Shown: positions 1 through 7,180, counted from the stretch's first letter. The stretch: 10,214 nt of DNA from Lachnoclostridium phytofermentans (GCA_003526525.1 DPVV01000143.1:1-10214); one strand, 5' to 3'. Notes: a model not told the origin generated them from the letters alone. Numbers and translations are program-made.

Positions 1-1
1 T

Positions 2-1150
2 TATAAGAGCCTCAATAAGAACAATGAAGAACTCTGCGGAGACAAAGTTGAGATTTTAAAAACCAAAGATTCAAATATAATCATACTGGCGGATGGAATG
101 GGTAGCGGAGTAAAAGCAAATATCCTCGCTACTCTAACTTCAAAAATTCTTGGAACCATGTTTTTAAATGGTGCCGGGATTGAAGATTGTGTGCAAACAA
201 TTGTTAAGACCTTACCAGTATGTCAGGTTAGACAGGTGGCTTATTCTACATTTAGCATTCTTCAAATTTTCAAGTCTGGAGATGCTTATTTAGTAGAATT
301 TGATAACCCTGCATGCGTATTTATTCGTGATGGTGCACTATTGACAGTGCCTTACAAAGAACGTATTATAGAGGGTAAGTGCATTCGTGAATACCGTTTT
401 GAGGTTGCCTTAAATGATTGTTTTATTCTAATGAGCGATGGACTAATTCATGCTGGCGTTGGAAAAGCCTTAAATTTTGGCTGGACCTGGAATAATATGG
501 CAATGTACTCTGTACAGGCAACAAACTCAACTCTCTCTGCATCACGTTTGGCTTCTATCCTTAGTAAGGCCTGCGATGATTTGTATATGCAATCACCAGG
601 CGATGATACTACAGTTGCGGTTGCCAGAGTCATAGACTCAAAACCAGTGCATTTATTCACCGGCCCCCCATTAAATCCGGTGGATGATAACACAGCGGTT
701 TATGCATTTTTAGAAGGTACTGCTACACGAATCGTTAGTGGCGGTACTTCAGCAAATATCGTTGCTCGTGTACTAGATCGTCCGATACACACTTCCTTAA
801 ACTATACCGATCCAAATATGCCTCCGATAGGATATATTGACGGGATTGATTTAGTTACAGAAGGGGTATTAACACTGACACGTGCCCTAAAGCTTATGCG
901 AGAATATGTAGAAAAAGAAGTAAATGAAGACTTCTTCTTAGAGTTAGATAAGGATAATGGCGGTTCTAAAATTGCCAAAATAATAATCGAAGAATGCACG
1001 GAGCTTCATCTTTTTGTTGGTCGTACCATGAACGAAGCTCATCAAAACCCTAGTCTTCCTTTTGACTTAAGTATTCGTATGAATCTAGTTACCCAGATTA
1101 TTGATATCGTTCATAAGATGGGAAAGGAAGCTATTGTTAAGTACTATTAA
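2..1150 (+). CDS. SpoIIE/PP2C-family serine/threonine protein phosphatase (5' truncated by window edge)
   Basis: The reading frame is already open at base 2, so the true start lies outside the window; 382 residues are visible. The first internal Met (base 98) sits inside the metal-binding motif DGMGSG (visible residues 31-36) and cannot be the start. Other PP2C landmarks are GD at 13-14, SDG at 145-147 (second metal-site Asp) and GDDTTVAV from residue 200 (C-terminal metal-binding Asp). Family members are Mn/Mg-dependent phosphatases that dephosphorylate Ser/Thr phosphoproteins, often anti-anti-sigma type regulators. About 170 residues follow the catalytic domain and include GGTSANIVAR and DGIDLVTEGV; I recall similar extensions on phosphatases next to clostridial hydrogenase genes, but do not know the function. 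The stop lies 46 bases before the downstream hydrogenase with no terminator between, so co-transcription is likely. The substrate is unknown. The family call is firm; the role is inference. Confidence 0.88.
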   Translation, partial: YKSLNKNNEELCGDKVEILKTKDSNIIILADGMGSGVKANILATLTSKILGTMFLNGAGIEDCVQTIVKTLPVCQVRQVAYSTFSILQIFKSGDAYLVEFDNPACVFIRDGALLTVPYKERIIEGKCIREYRFEVALNDCFILMSDGLIHAGVGKALNFGWTWNNMAMYSVQATNSTLSASRLASILSKACDDLYMQSPGDDTTVAVARVIDSKPVHLFTGPPLNPVDDNTAVYAFLEGTATRIVSGGTSANIVARVLDRPIHTSLNYTDPNMPPIGYIDGIDLVTEGVLTLTRALKLMREYVEKEVNEDFFLELDKDNGGSKIAKIIIEECTELHLFVGRTMNEAHQNPSLPFDLSIRMNLVTQIIDIVHKMGKEAIVKYY

Positions 1151-1158
1151 ATTGTTTT

Positions 1159-1175
1159 GACCGCGAAAATCGGTC
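1159..1175 (+). other. Small inverted repeat in the phosphatase-hydrogenase gap
   Basis: GACCG and CGGTC form a 5-bp GC-rich stem around a 7-base loop (CGAAAAT) between the phosphatase stop codon and the Shine-Dalgarno AAGGAA (1185-1190) of the hydrogenase. No T-run follows, so it is not a terminator. It may modulate processing or translation, or be chance. Confidence 0.35.
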
Positions 1176-1196
1176 TGGAAAGGTAAGGAACTACAT

Positions 1197-2651
1197 ATGT
1201 TACAAACAGATAATGACATCGGAACCATAAAACACGAGGTACTCTTTGAGGTTGCTAAGCTGGCATTTCAAAAAGAATTAGCAGAGAAGGAAGATATTCT
1301 TCCTTTTGAGATGATACCAGGACCACAAGCTAATTTTAGATGCTGTGTCTATAAAGAACGTGAAATCATCCGCCAAAGAATTCGTCTAGCGCAAGGAAAG
1401 TCCCCATCCTTAAGTCATGATAACAGCAACATCGTACAGGTCATCTCCTCTGCATGTGAAGAATGTCCTATTACACGATTTCTTGTAACAGACAATTGCC
1501 AGAAGTGTATGGGAAAACGCTGTCAAAAGGCTTGTAACTTTCAAGCGATCTCAATGTCTCACGACCGTGCTCACATCGATCCAGCAAAATGTAAAGAATG
1601 CGGAAAATGTGCGTCTGCCTGTCCATACAATGCAATCGCTGATTTAAAACGTCCATGTAAGAAAAGCTGCCCGGTTGATGCAATCTCTATGGATGAGAAC
1701 AATATTGTAGTCATTGATGAAGAAAAATGTATCAATTGCGGACAATGCATTAATAACTGTCCATTTGGTGCCATCTCTGACCGCTCCTTTATGGTAGATG
1801 TTATTAACTTATTAAATACAGATAAGCCTGTTTATGCTATGGTCGCACCTGCTATTGAAGGTCAGTTTGGTGCCACTGCTTCTACCGGTGTAATGACAGA
1901 AGCATTAAAACAGTTAGGTTTTACCGGTATATACGAAGTTGCTCTTGGAGCAGATTTAGTTGCAGCTTCTGAAGCAGAAGAATGGGCAGAGGCCTATAAA
2001 GAAGGAATGAAAAAGACAACCTCATGCTGTCCTGCCTTTGTTAAGATGATTAAAAAACATTATCCTAGTTTAGTTGAACATATCTCCAGTACTATTTCAC
2101 CTATGCAGGCAACTGCCAAATACATCAAGGCTATTCATGAAGATGCCATCACTGTCTTTGTTGGTCCATGTATTGCAAAGAAAGGCGAAGTACTCGATCA
2201 TATCGCAGAAGGCGGAACTGATTATGCTCTAACCTTTGATGAATTATACGCTATGCTACGCGCGAAAGATATTAGCCTTGAGGCAATTAGTGATAACATA
2301 CAGCATGGTAGTATTTTTGCTAAGAACTTTGCTGTAGCTGGTGGAGTAACTGCTTCTGTAGTGGAGGCCTTAAAGGAAAAAGGAATTGATGCTCCAATTA
2401 CAGTAGCTGGTTGCAACGGAGCAGCGGAATGTAAAAAAGCGCTCACACTTTTAAAAGTCGGAAAATTCCCCGGGGATTTTATGGAAGGAATGTGCTGTGA
2501 AGGTGGTTGCATCAACGGACCTGGAAGTATCTTAACAGGAAGATTTGCAGCTCAAAATCGTGCGAAACTTCTAAGTACCGCAGATGATCGTAAGATTTAT
2601 GATACGGTAGATTCTTGTCAGGATTTAAATATCCAGATGCATCGCCACTAG
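1197..2651 (+). CDS. Monomeric [FeFe]-hydrogenase, group B-like, with cysteine-rich ferredoxin-type N-terminus
   Basis: A 484-residue protein expected to interconvert H+ and H2 in the cytoplasm using ferredoxin-level electrons. Residues 80-195 hold 16 cysteines: C87/C90, C101/104/109/113, C132/135/138/142, C154/158 and C178/181/184/188, enough for up to four [4Fe-4S] clusters. H-cluster motifs follow: TSCCPAF (275-281; ligand C278, proton-relay C277), GPCIAKKGE (323-331; ligand C325) and EGMCCEGGCINGPG (430-443; ligands C434, C438). Aligned by eye to C. pasteurianum CpI, the proton-path residues E279, E282 and S319 are kept (E259, E262, S297), but R286 becomes Ala (A266) and M353 becomes Gly (G323). 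CpI's C-terminal tail is absent, as are the [2Fe-2S] and His-ligated cluster domains of group A enzymes. The start is supported by AAGGAA 6 bases upstream. Assignment to group B (Greening scheme) is by motif memory. A redox-sensing rather than bulk catalytic role is possible given the phosphatase neighbour. Confidence 0.88.
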   Translation: MLQTDNDIGTIKHEVLFEVAKLAFQKELAEKEDILPFEMIPGPQANFRCCVYKEREIIRQRIRLAQGKSPSLSHDNSNIVQVISSACEECPITRFLVTDNCQKCMGKRCQKACNFQAISMSHDRAHIDPAKCKECGKCASACPYNAIADLKRPCKKSCPVDAISMDENNIVVIDEEKCINCGQCINNCPFGAISDRSFMVDVINLLNTDKPVYAMVAPAIEGQFGATASTGVMTEALKQLGFTGIYEVALGADLVAASEAEEWAEAYKEGMKKTTSCCPAFVKMIKKHYPSLVEHISSTISPMQATAKYIKAIHEDAITVFVGPCIAKKGEVLDHIAEGGTDYALTFDELYAMLRAKDISLEAISDNIQHGSIFAKNFAVAGGVTASVVEALKEKGIDAPITVAGCNGAAECKKALTLLKVGKFPGDFMEGMCCEGGCINGPGSILTGRFAAQNRAKLLSTADDRKIYDTVDSCQDLNIQMHRH

Positions 2652-2720
2652 TTTGCTAGCTTCCATAATGCTTTACTAATTGGTCAATAAAAGTAGATTA
2701 AGTAATCATAATATAATAAA

Positions 2721-2788
2721 AGAGGCAAATATTATGCGTTAGAGAAGCGATGTGCTCTCATAACCATACCATTTGCCTCTTTGTTTTT
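2721..2788 (+). terminator. Composite hairpin terminator after the monomeric hydrogenase
   Basis: AGAGGCAAAT (2721-2730) pairs perfectly with ATTTGCCTCT (2771-2780), followed by TTGTTTTT. The 40-base interior can extend the rod: TTATG (2732-2736) with CATAA (2759-2763), and AGAG (2741-2744) with CTCT (2755-2758). The left flank is A-rich, so the structure could also stop minus-strand transcripts. It separates the hydrogenase unit from the hydCBA operon. Confidence 0.78.
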
Positions 2789-2951
2789 CAATAAGCTCGT
2801 TATATTTTTATCATTATATGGATCACATAAGAATTCATATAAATTTATATATTACATATTATTTATAAGTATTTTTGTAAATTTTAAACATTTAATGTGC
2901 AATTGTACGAATTATAGTGCTAATTTTGAACTTTCAATTCCATAATTCTTC

Positions 2952-2980
2952 TTGTATTTGTTTAAAATCCATGATAATAT
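2952..2980 (+). promoter_or_regulatory. Probable sigma-A promoter of the hydCBA operon
   Basis: TTGTAT (2952-2957) and TAATAT (2975-2980) are separated by 17 bases, which predicts transcription starting near 2987, just before the inverted repeat at 2990. An alternative pair uses TTGATA (2990-2995) as -35 and TATTCA (3013-3018) as -10, also 17 bases apart, but that -10 is poorer. In either case the inverted repeat overlaps the promoter/start region. This is a motif match only. Confidence 0.5.
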
Positions 2981-2989
2981 ATGTTCTAG

Positions 2990-3007
2990 TTGATAAATTT
3001 TTATCAA
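2990..3007. promoter_or_regulatory. Putative Rex operator (redox-responsive repressor site)
   Basis: TTGATAAATTTTTATCAA is an inverted repeat: 7-bp arms TTGATAA / TTATCAA around ATTT, with the pairing extending one more base inward. Its length and layout equal the Rex consensus known from Clostridia, TTGTTAA-N4-TTAACAA, differing only by a symmetrical change at the fourth position. Rex binds DNA when NADH/NAD+ is low and releases at high NADH; fermentation and hydrogenase genes are typical targets. The location just downstream of the promoter fits repression. No rex gene lies in the window, so the regulator is inferred. Confidence 0.62.
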
Positions 3008-3034
3008 TCTTTTATTCACCTATTGGAAATTAAC

Positions 3035-3050
3035 CGACAGTAAGCTGTCG
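3035..3050 (+). other. GC-rich leader hairpin upstream of hydC
   Basis: CGACAG-TAAG-CTGTCG forms a perfect 6-bp stem with a 4-base loop in an otherwise AT-rich leader, followed by CTTTTC. The T-run is short, so it could be a weak attenuator or an mRNA-stabilising 5' structure. It ends 23 bases before the hydC Shine-Dalgarno. Confidence 0.45.
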
Positions 3051-3073
3051 CTTTTCAAAAAGTATGGATTACG

Positions 3074-3080
3074 AAAGGAG
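3074..3080 (+). promoter_or_regulatory. hydC ribosome binding site (decides the start)
   Basis: AAAGGAG lies 7 bases before the ATG at 3088. An in-frame ATG at 3064 would place this Shine-Dalgarno inside the coding sequence and has no site of its own (preceded by TTTTCAAAAAGT), so 3088 is the preferred start. Confidence 0.85.
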
Positions 3081-3087
3081 CTACCTT

Positions 3088-3573
3088 ATGTTAGGGCAAG
3101 ACGAAAAAGGGCTCATTGATAACATCCTCACAGCCCATGACTATAATAAGTCACATGTAATAGCGATTATGCAAGAAGTACAGAAAGTATATCGTTATTT
3201 ACCGGAGGAAGTACTTTGTTACATAGCAGAAAAACTAAAGTTAAGTGAAGCAAAAATCTATGGAGTTGCAACCTTTTATGAAAACTTCTCCTTAGAGCCA
3301 AAAGGGAAATACGTAATAAAAGTTTGTGATGGAACTGCCTGCCATGTTAGAAAATCCATCCCTATTTTGGAGGAATTCCGTAAAGTTCTTGGCGTTACCG
3401 ATAAGAAGCCAACCACAGATGACATGATATTTACCGTGGAAACAGTATCCTGCCTTGGCGCATGCGGCTTAGCACCAGTATGTACGGTAAATGATGTCGT
3501 TCATGCTGCAATGACGCCAGAAAAAGCAAAAGCACTCATTGAACAGTTAAGAGAGGAGGCTCTCCAATGTTAA
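3088..3573 (+). CDS. hydC: HydC: NuoE-like [2Fe-2S] subunit of electron-bifurcating [FeFe]-hydrogenase
   Basis: A 161-residue protein of the NuoE / 24-kDa complex I subunit family. The N-terminal helical part (about 1-70, with the family-typical YGVATFYENFSL) precedes a thioredoxin-like domain carrying one [2Fe-2S] cluster on C80, C85, C122 and C126 (CDGTAC and CLGAC). In HydABC enzymes this subunit sits beside the flavin subunit HydB and passes electrons in the NADH / reduced ferredoxin to H2 reaction. The size is normal for the family. It is the first gene of the operon, behind a probable redox-controlled promoter. Its last 7 bases overlap hydB (ATGTTAA contains hydB's ATG and hydC's TAA), indicating translational coupling. 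As I recall, some clostridial clusters carry a histidine-kinase-like ATPase gene between hydC and hydB; here there is none. Confidence 0.93.
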   Translation: MLGQDEKGLIDNILTAHDYNKSHVIAIMQEVQKVYRYLPEEVLCYIAEKLKLSEAKIYGVATFYENFSLEPKGKYVIKVCDGTACHVRKSIPILEEFRKVLGVTDKKPTTDDMIFTVETVSCLGACGLAPVCTVNDVVHAAMTPEKAKALIEQLREEALQC

Positions 3574-5453
3574 TTAGAAACCGAGAAGAATTGGACGCGT
3601 TAAAAGTCCGCTACCAAAAGTCTCTTAAGAGCCAATACAAACAGATTCTTATCTGTGGTGGAACTGGCTGTGTTGCTGGTGGTTCCTTAAATATCTATGC
3701 CAGACTAAAAGAGCTTATCGAAGAGGGAGGGCTTAATGTTTCCGTATCCCTAAAAGATGAGCCTCATGAAGCTGTAGGATTAAAAAAGAGTGGATGCCAT
3801 GGTTTTTGTGAGATGGGGCCTTTGCTTCGTATCGAACCTGCAGGAATTCTTTATATCAAGGTGAAAGTAGAAGATTGTGAAGAGATCGTAGAGCAAAGTA
3901 TTCTAAACGATGAATTGGTAGAAAGACTTCTGTATAAGGATAGCGATGGTAATTCCTATAAAAAACAAGAAGATATACCTTTTTATAAGCAGCAAACGCG
4001 TGTTGCCCTAGAACACTGCGGACATATCAATGCAGAATCAATTAACGAATACATAGCCATGGGAGGGTATCAAGCAGTCGCAAAAGCTCTCTTTGATATG
4101 TCCTCGGAATCTATTGTAGATGAAATCTCCGATTCCTATCTACGAGGTCGCGGAGGCGGTGGATTCCCAACCGGAAGGAAATGGGCCCAGGTGCTTCGTC
4201 AAACCGAAGAAACCAAATACGTGGTTTGTAATGGTGATGAAGGTGACCCAGGTGCTTTCATGGACCGTAGTATGATGGAGGGTGATCCTCATCGAATGAT
4301 AGAAGGTATGATCATCGCAGGTATTGCAACAAAAGCACATTATGGTTATATCTATGTTCGTGCAGAGTATCCACTTGCGGTACATCGTTTGGAAACAGCA
4401 ATCGAACAAGCAACTAGCTTAGGATTACTTGGTAATAATATCTTAGGTTCTGGATTTTCCTTTGAATTAAAAATAAGCCAAGGAGCAGGTGCCTTTGTTT
4501 GTGGAGAAGGATCTGCTTTAACCGCATCCATCGAAGGTAACCGCGGTATGCCTAGAGTAAAGCCACCTAGAACGGTAGAAAAGGGATTATTTGAGAAGCC
4601 TACCGTATTAAATAACGTAGAAACCTTCTGTAATGTACCATCGATCATCTTAAAAGGTGCAGACTGGTATAAGACCTATGGTTTGGAGAAAAATCATGGA
4701 ACAAAAGCATTTGCCTTAACAGGTAATGTAATGAATACCGGCTTAATTGAAGTACCAATGGGTACTACCCTTCGTAAAGTTATCTATGATATTGGCGGCG
4801 GTGTAAAGGGTGGTGAGTTTAAAGCGGTACAAATTGGTGGTCCATCTGGAGGTTGTCTTGTATTAAATGCTGATAACGACCATCTTGATATGCCACTTGA
4901 CTTTGATTCCTTGAAAAAAGTAGGTGCAATGATAGGTTCCGGTGGTCTTGTTGTTATGAACGATAAGAGCTGTATGGTAGAAGTCGCTAGATTCTTCATG
5001 AACTTTACCCAGAACGAGTCCTGTGGAAAATGTGTACCATGCCGTGAAGGTACCAAACGAATGTTAGAACTTTTAACCGATATTGTTGAGGGAAGAGGTA
5101 CACTCGAACATATTGATCTACTAGAAGAATTAGCCGAAACCATCTCTGCTACTGCACTTTGCGGCCTTGGTAAAACAGCTGCATCTCCTGTTGTTTCAAC
5201 AATTAAGTACTTTAGAGACGAATACATTGCCCATGTCGTTGATAAAAAATGTCCTGCCGGTCAGTGTAAAGCATTAGTAACCTTAAAGATTGTCCCTGAC
5301 CTTTGTAAAGGATGTACGAAGTGTGCTAGACTGTGCCCAGTCTCCGCAATATCCGGTGAGGTTAAGAAGCTACATCGTATCGATGCAAAGAAGTGTATCA
5401 AATGTGGAGCTTGTAAGGATAGCTGCAGCTTTAAAGCAATTATTGAGGAATAG
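3567..5453 (+). CDS. hydB: HydB: NuoF-like NAD(H)/FMN subunit of electron-bifurcating hydrogenase
   Basis: A 628-residue protein with the full HydB architecture. An N-terminal thioredoxin-like [2Fe-2S] domain (C30, C35, C77, C81) is followed by the NuoF core, with the FMN/NADH-binding glycine loop RGRGGGGFPTG (194-203) and CNGDEGDPGAFMDR (221-234), the [4Fe-4S] site C486/C489/C492 plus C532, and a C-terminal two-cluster ferredoxin domain (C580/583/586/590 and C610/613/616/620). H556, C562 and C567 between core and ferredoxin could match the zinc site reported in T. maritima HydB (inference). FMN is held to be the bifurcation site that couples NAD(H), ferredoxin and HydA. The start has AGGAGG (3554-3559) 7 bases upstream. 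It overlaps hydC and lies 17 bases before hydA. Length and domain order are typical; nothing is missing. Confidence 0.95.
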   Translation: MLIRNREELDALKVRYQKSLKSQYKQILICGGTGCVAGGSLNIYARLKELIEEGGLNVSVSLKDEPHEAVGLKKSGCHGFCEMGPLLRIEPAGILYIKVKVEDCEEIVEQSILNDELVERLLYKDSDGNSYKKQEDIPFYKQQTRVALEHCGHINAESINEYIAMGGYQAVAKALFDMSSESIVDEISDSYLRGRGGGGFPTGRKWAQVLRQTEETKYVVCNGDEGDPGAFMDRSMMEGDPHRMIEGMIIAGIATKAHYGYIYVRAEYPLAVHRLETAIEQATSLGLLGNNILGSGFSFELKISQGAGAFVCGEGSALTASIEGNRGMPRVKPPRTVEKGLFEKPTVLNNVETFCNVPSIILKGADWYKTYGLEKNHGTKAFALTGNVMNTGLIEVPMGTTLRKVIYDIGGGVKGGEFKAVQIGGPSGGCLVLNADNDHLDMPLDFDSLKKVGAMIGSGGLVVMNDKSCMVEVARFFMNFTQNESCGKCVPCREGTKRMLELLTDIVEGRGTLEHIDLLEELAETISATALCGLGKTAASPVVSTIKYFRDEYIAHVVDKKCPAGQCKALVTLKIVPDLCKGCTKCARLCPVSAISGEVKKLHRIDAKKCIKCGACKDSCSFKAIIEE

Positions 5454-5470
5454 GAGAAAGGAGAATAACG

Positions 5471-7174
5471 ATGGCAAAATATATGATTATTGATGGCAAC
5501 CGAGTGGAATTTAACGATGAGCCTAATATCCTTGCTTTAGTTCGTAAAGCAGGAATCGATCTTCCTACTTTCTGTTACTATTCTGATTTATCCATCTATG
5601 GTGCTTGCAGAATGTGTGTAGTAGAAGATCAATGGGGTGGCATTATTGCCTCCTGCTCTACTCCTCCAAAGGATAAGATGGAAGTTAAAACAAATACTCC
5701 GAAGCTACATCAACATAGAAAGATGATATTAGAGTTACTACTTGCTGCACATTGCAGAGACTGTACGGTTTGTGACAAAAACGGAAAATGTCGCCTTCAA
5801 GAGTTAGCTCACCGCTTTGGAATTAAGTCTGTCCGTTTTGAAAATAAGACGGAAGAAATGGAACTTGATACTTCCTCCGCCTCCATTATTCGTGACCCAG
5901 GGAAATGTATTCTCTGCGGAGACTGTGTTAGAATGTGTAACGAAATTCAGAATGTAGGAGCTATTGACTTTGCTCACCGCGGTGCTAAAATGATAGTAAG
6001 TCCTGCATTTAATAAAAAAATTGCAGAAACCAATTGTGTAAACTGTGGTCAATGTGCTGCCGTTTGTCCAACCGCTGCGATTACTGTAAAATCAGACTTA
6101 AAGGAAGTTTGGAAGGCTATCTACAACCCTAAGAAACGTGTTGTTGTCCAAGTTGCTCCTGCCGTTCGTGTAGCTCTTGGAGAAGAGTTCCATATGAAGG
6201 CCGGAGAAAATGTCATTGGAAAAATTGTGGCTGCACTTCGAAGATTAGGATTTGATGCGATATTTGATACCTCTGTTGGAGCTGACCTAACTATTATGGA
6301 GGAATCGAAGGAGCTATTAAAGAAGCTTGAATCCGGTGACAACAAATATCCACTCTTTACTTCTTGCTGCCCAGGCTGGATTCGCTACGCAGAAACGAAA
6401 CATAAAGAGTTACTTCCGTACATTTCAACCTGCAAATCTCCAATGGAGATGTTTGGCGCTGTAATTAAAGAGCACTTTAAGGGACTTGATTCCACAGAAG
6501 GTGTTGAAACGGTTTCTGTAGCAATTATGCCATGTACCGCAAAGAAGTATGAAGCTTCCCGAGATGAGTTTAAACGAAATAACATCCCTGATGTAGACTA
6601 CGTAATCACAACCATAGAACTCGTAAAGATGATTAAAGAAATCGGTATCCAGTTTGAAGAACTTGATCCAGAAGCTCCAGATATGCCATTCTCACTATAC
6701 TCTGGTGCAGGTGTTATCTTCGGTGTGACTGGTGGTGTTACAGAAGCTGCTGTTCGCCGTGTTGTCGCTGATAAGAGCCCAAAATCATTAAAAGATATTG
6801 AATTCTTAGGTTTGCGTGGTATGGATGGAGTAAAGGTTTGTGAACTTCAGGTGGAAGAGGACTCGATTGTCCGCATCGGTGTTGTCAGTGGTTTAGCAAA
6901 TGCAGAGGCTCTCATTGAAAAGATTGAAAGCGGGGAAGAACATTTTGACTTTGTTGAAGTAATGGCATGCCCTGGTGGTTGTATAGCTGGTGCTGGTCAG
7001 CCATTTAGTCACAAGGAAGAAAAAAATGCCCGTGCATCAGGTATGTACAAAGCGGATAAGGTTTCACAGATTAAGAGATGTGAAGAGAATCCTCTAATGC
7101 TCTCTTTGTACAACGGTCTATTAAAGCACCGTACTCACGAATTGCTACACGTATCCTATCGAAAGGAAGATTAA
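5471..7174 (+). CDS. hydA: HydA: catalytic [FeFe]-hydrogenase subunit of the bifurcating complex (group A)
   Basis: A 567-residue cytoplasmic catalytic subunit: 2 H2 + NAD+ + 2 oxidised ferredoxin to and from NADH + 2 reduced ferredoxin + 3 H+, together with HydB and HydC. Domains in order: N-terminal [2Fe-2S] (C35, C46, C49, C62); His-ligated [4Fe-4S] (H94, C98, C101, C107); two-cluster ferredoxin domain (C146/149/152/156, C189/192/195/199); H-domain with TSCCPGW (297-303), MPCTAKKYE (353-361) and EVMACPGGC (496-504), giving ligands C300, C355, C500 and C504 and relay C299; C-terminal small-subunit-like tail (about 512-567). Proton-path residues E278, E281 and S319 are kept, and CpI R286 is Lys (K285). 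It lacks the extra C-terminal [2Fe-2S] domain of T. maritima HydA; the next gene may supply it. Start: AAAGGAG (5457-5463), 7-base spacer. The bifurcating call rests on the operon partners. Confidence 0.95.
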   Translation: MAKYMIIDGNRVEFNDEPNILALVRKAGIDLPTFCYYSDLSIYGACRMCVVEDQWGGIIASCSTPPKDKMEVKTNTPKLHQHRKMILELLLAAHCRDCTVCDKNGKCRLQELAHRFGIKSVRFENKTEEMELDTSSASIIRDPGKCILCGDCVRMCNEIQNVGAIDFAHRGAKMIVSPAFNKKIAETNCVNCGQCAAVCPTAAITVKSDLKEVWKAIYNPKKRVVVQVAPAVRVALGEEFHMKAGENVIGKIVAALRRLGFDAIFDTSVGADLTIMEESKELLKKLESGDNKYPLFTSCCPGWIRYAETKHKELLPYISTCKSPMEMFGAVIKEHFKGLDSTEGVETVSVAIMPCTAKKYEASRDEFKRNNIPDVDYVITTIELVKMIKEIGIQFEELDPEAPDMPFSLYSGAGVIFGVTGGVTEAAVRRVVADKSPKSLKDIEFLGLRGMDGVKVCELQVEEDSIVRIGVVSGLANAEALIEKIESGEEHFDFVEVMACPGGCIAGAGQPFSHKEEKNARASGMYKADKVSQIKRCEENPLMLSLYNGLLKHRTHELLHVSYRKED

Positions 7175-7180
7175 TCTTCC
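7165..7180. repeat. Perfect 16-bp palindrome spanning the hydA stop codon
   Basis: GGAAGATTAATCTTCC is self-complementary with no spacer and contains the hydA TAA (7172-7174). It lies just ahead of the Shine-Dalgarno and start of the [2Fe-2S] protein gene. There is no T-run, so it is not a terminator. A hairpin, operator or chance origin cannot be told apart from sequence alone. Confidence 0.6.

Larger units (their letters stand above)
2652..3087. other. 436-base non-coding region between the two hydrogenase units
   Basis: No credible gene on either strand. It contains the terminator of the upstream unit (2721-2788), a very AT-rich stretch (about 2800-2950) that includes the palindrome ATATAAATTTATAT (2837-2850), then a promoter, an 18-bp inverted repeat and a leader hairpin for hydC, each listed separately. 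I see no riboswitch class that I recognise. Confidence 0.7.

Noticed and set aside
2837..2850. AT-only palindrome ATATAAATTTATAT in the intergenic region
   Set aside because: It has low information content in very AT-rich DNA and no placement relative to a promoter, so chance is the best explanation.
3064..3087. Upstream hydC start adding eight residues
   Set aside because: The extra codons include the AAAGGAG ribosome binding site that serves the ATG at 3088, and the upstream ATG has none.
4784..5227. Minus-strand open frame of 147 codons inside hydB
   Set aside because: It lies wholly antisense to strongly conserved NuoF-type coding sequence, reads as low-complexity Ser/Pro-rich protein and has no ribosome binding site; it is a shadow of the real gene.
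5290..5493. Plus-strand frame of 67 codons across the hydB-hydA junction
   Set aside because: It overlaps the C-terminal ferredoxin domain of HydB and the start of HydA in another frame and has no recognisable product.
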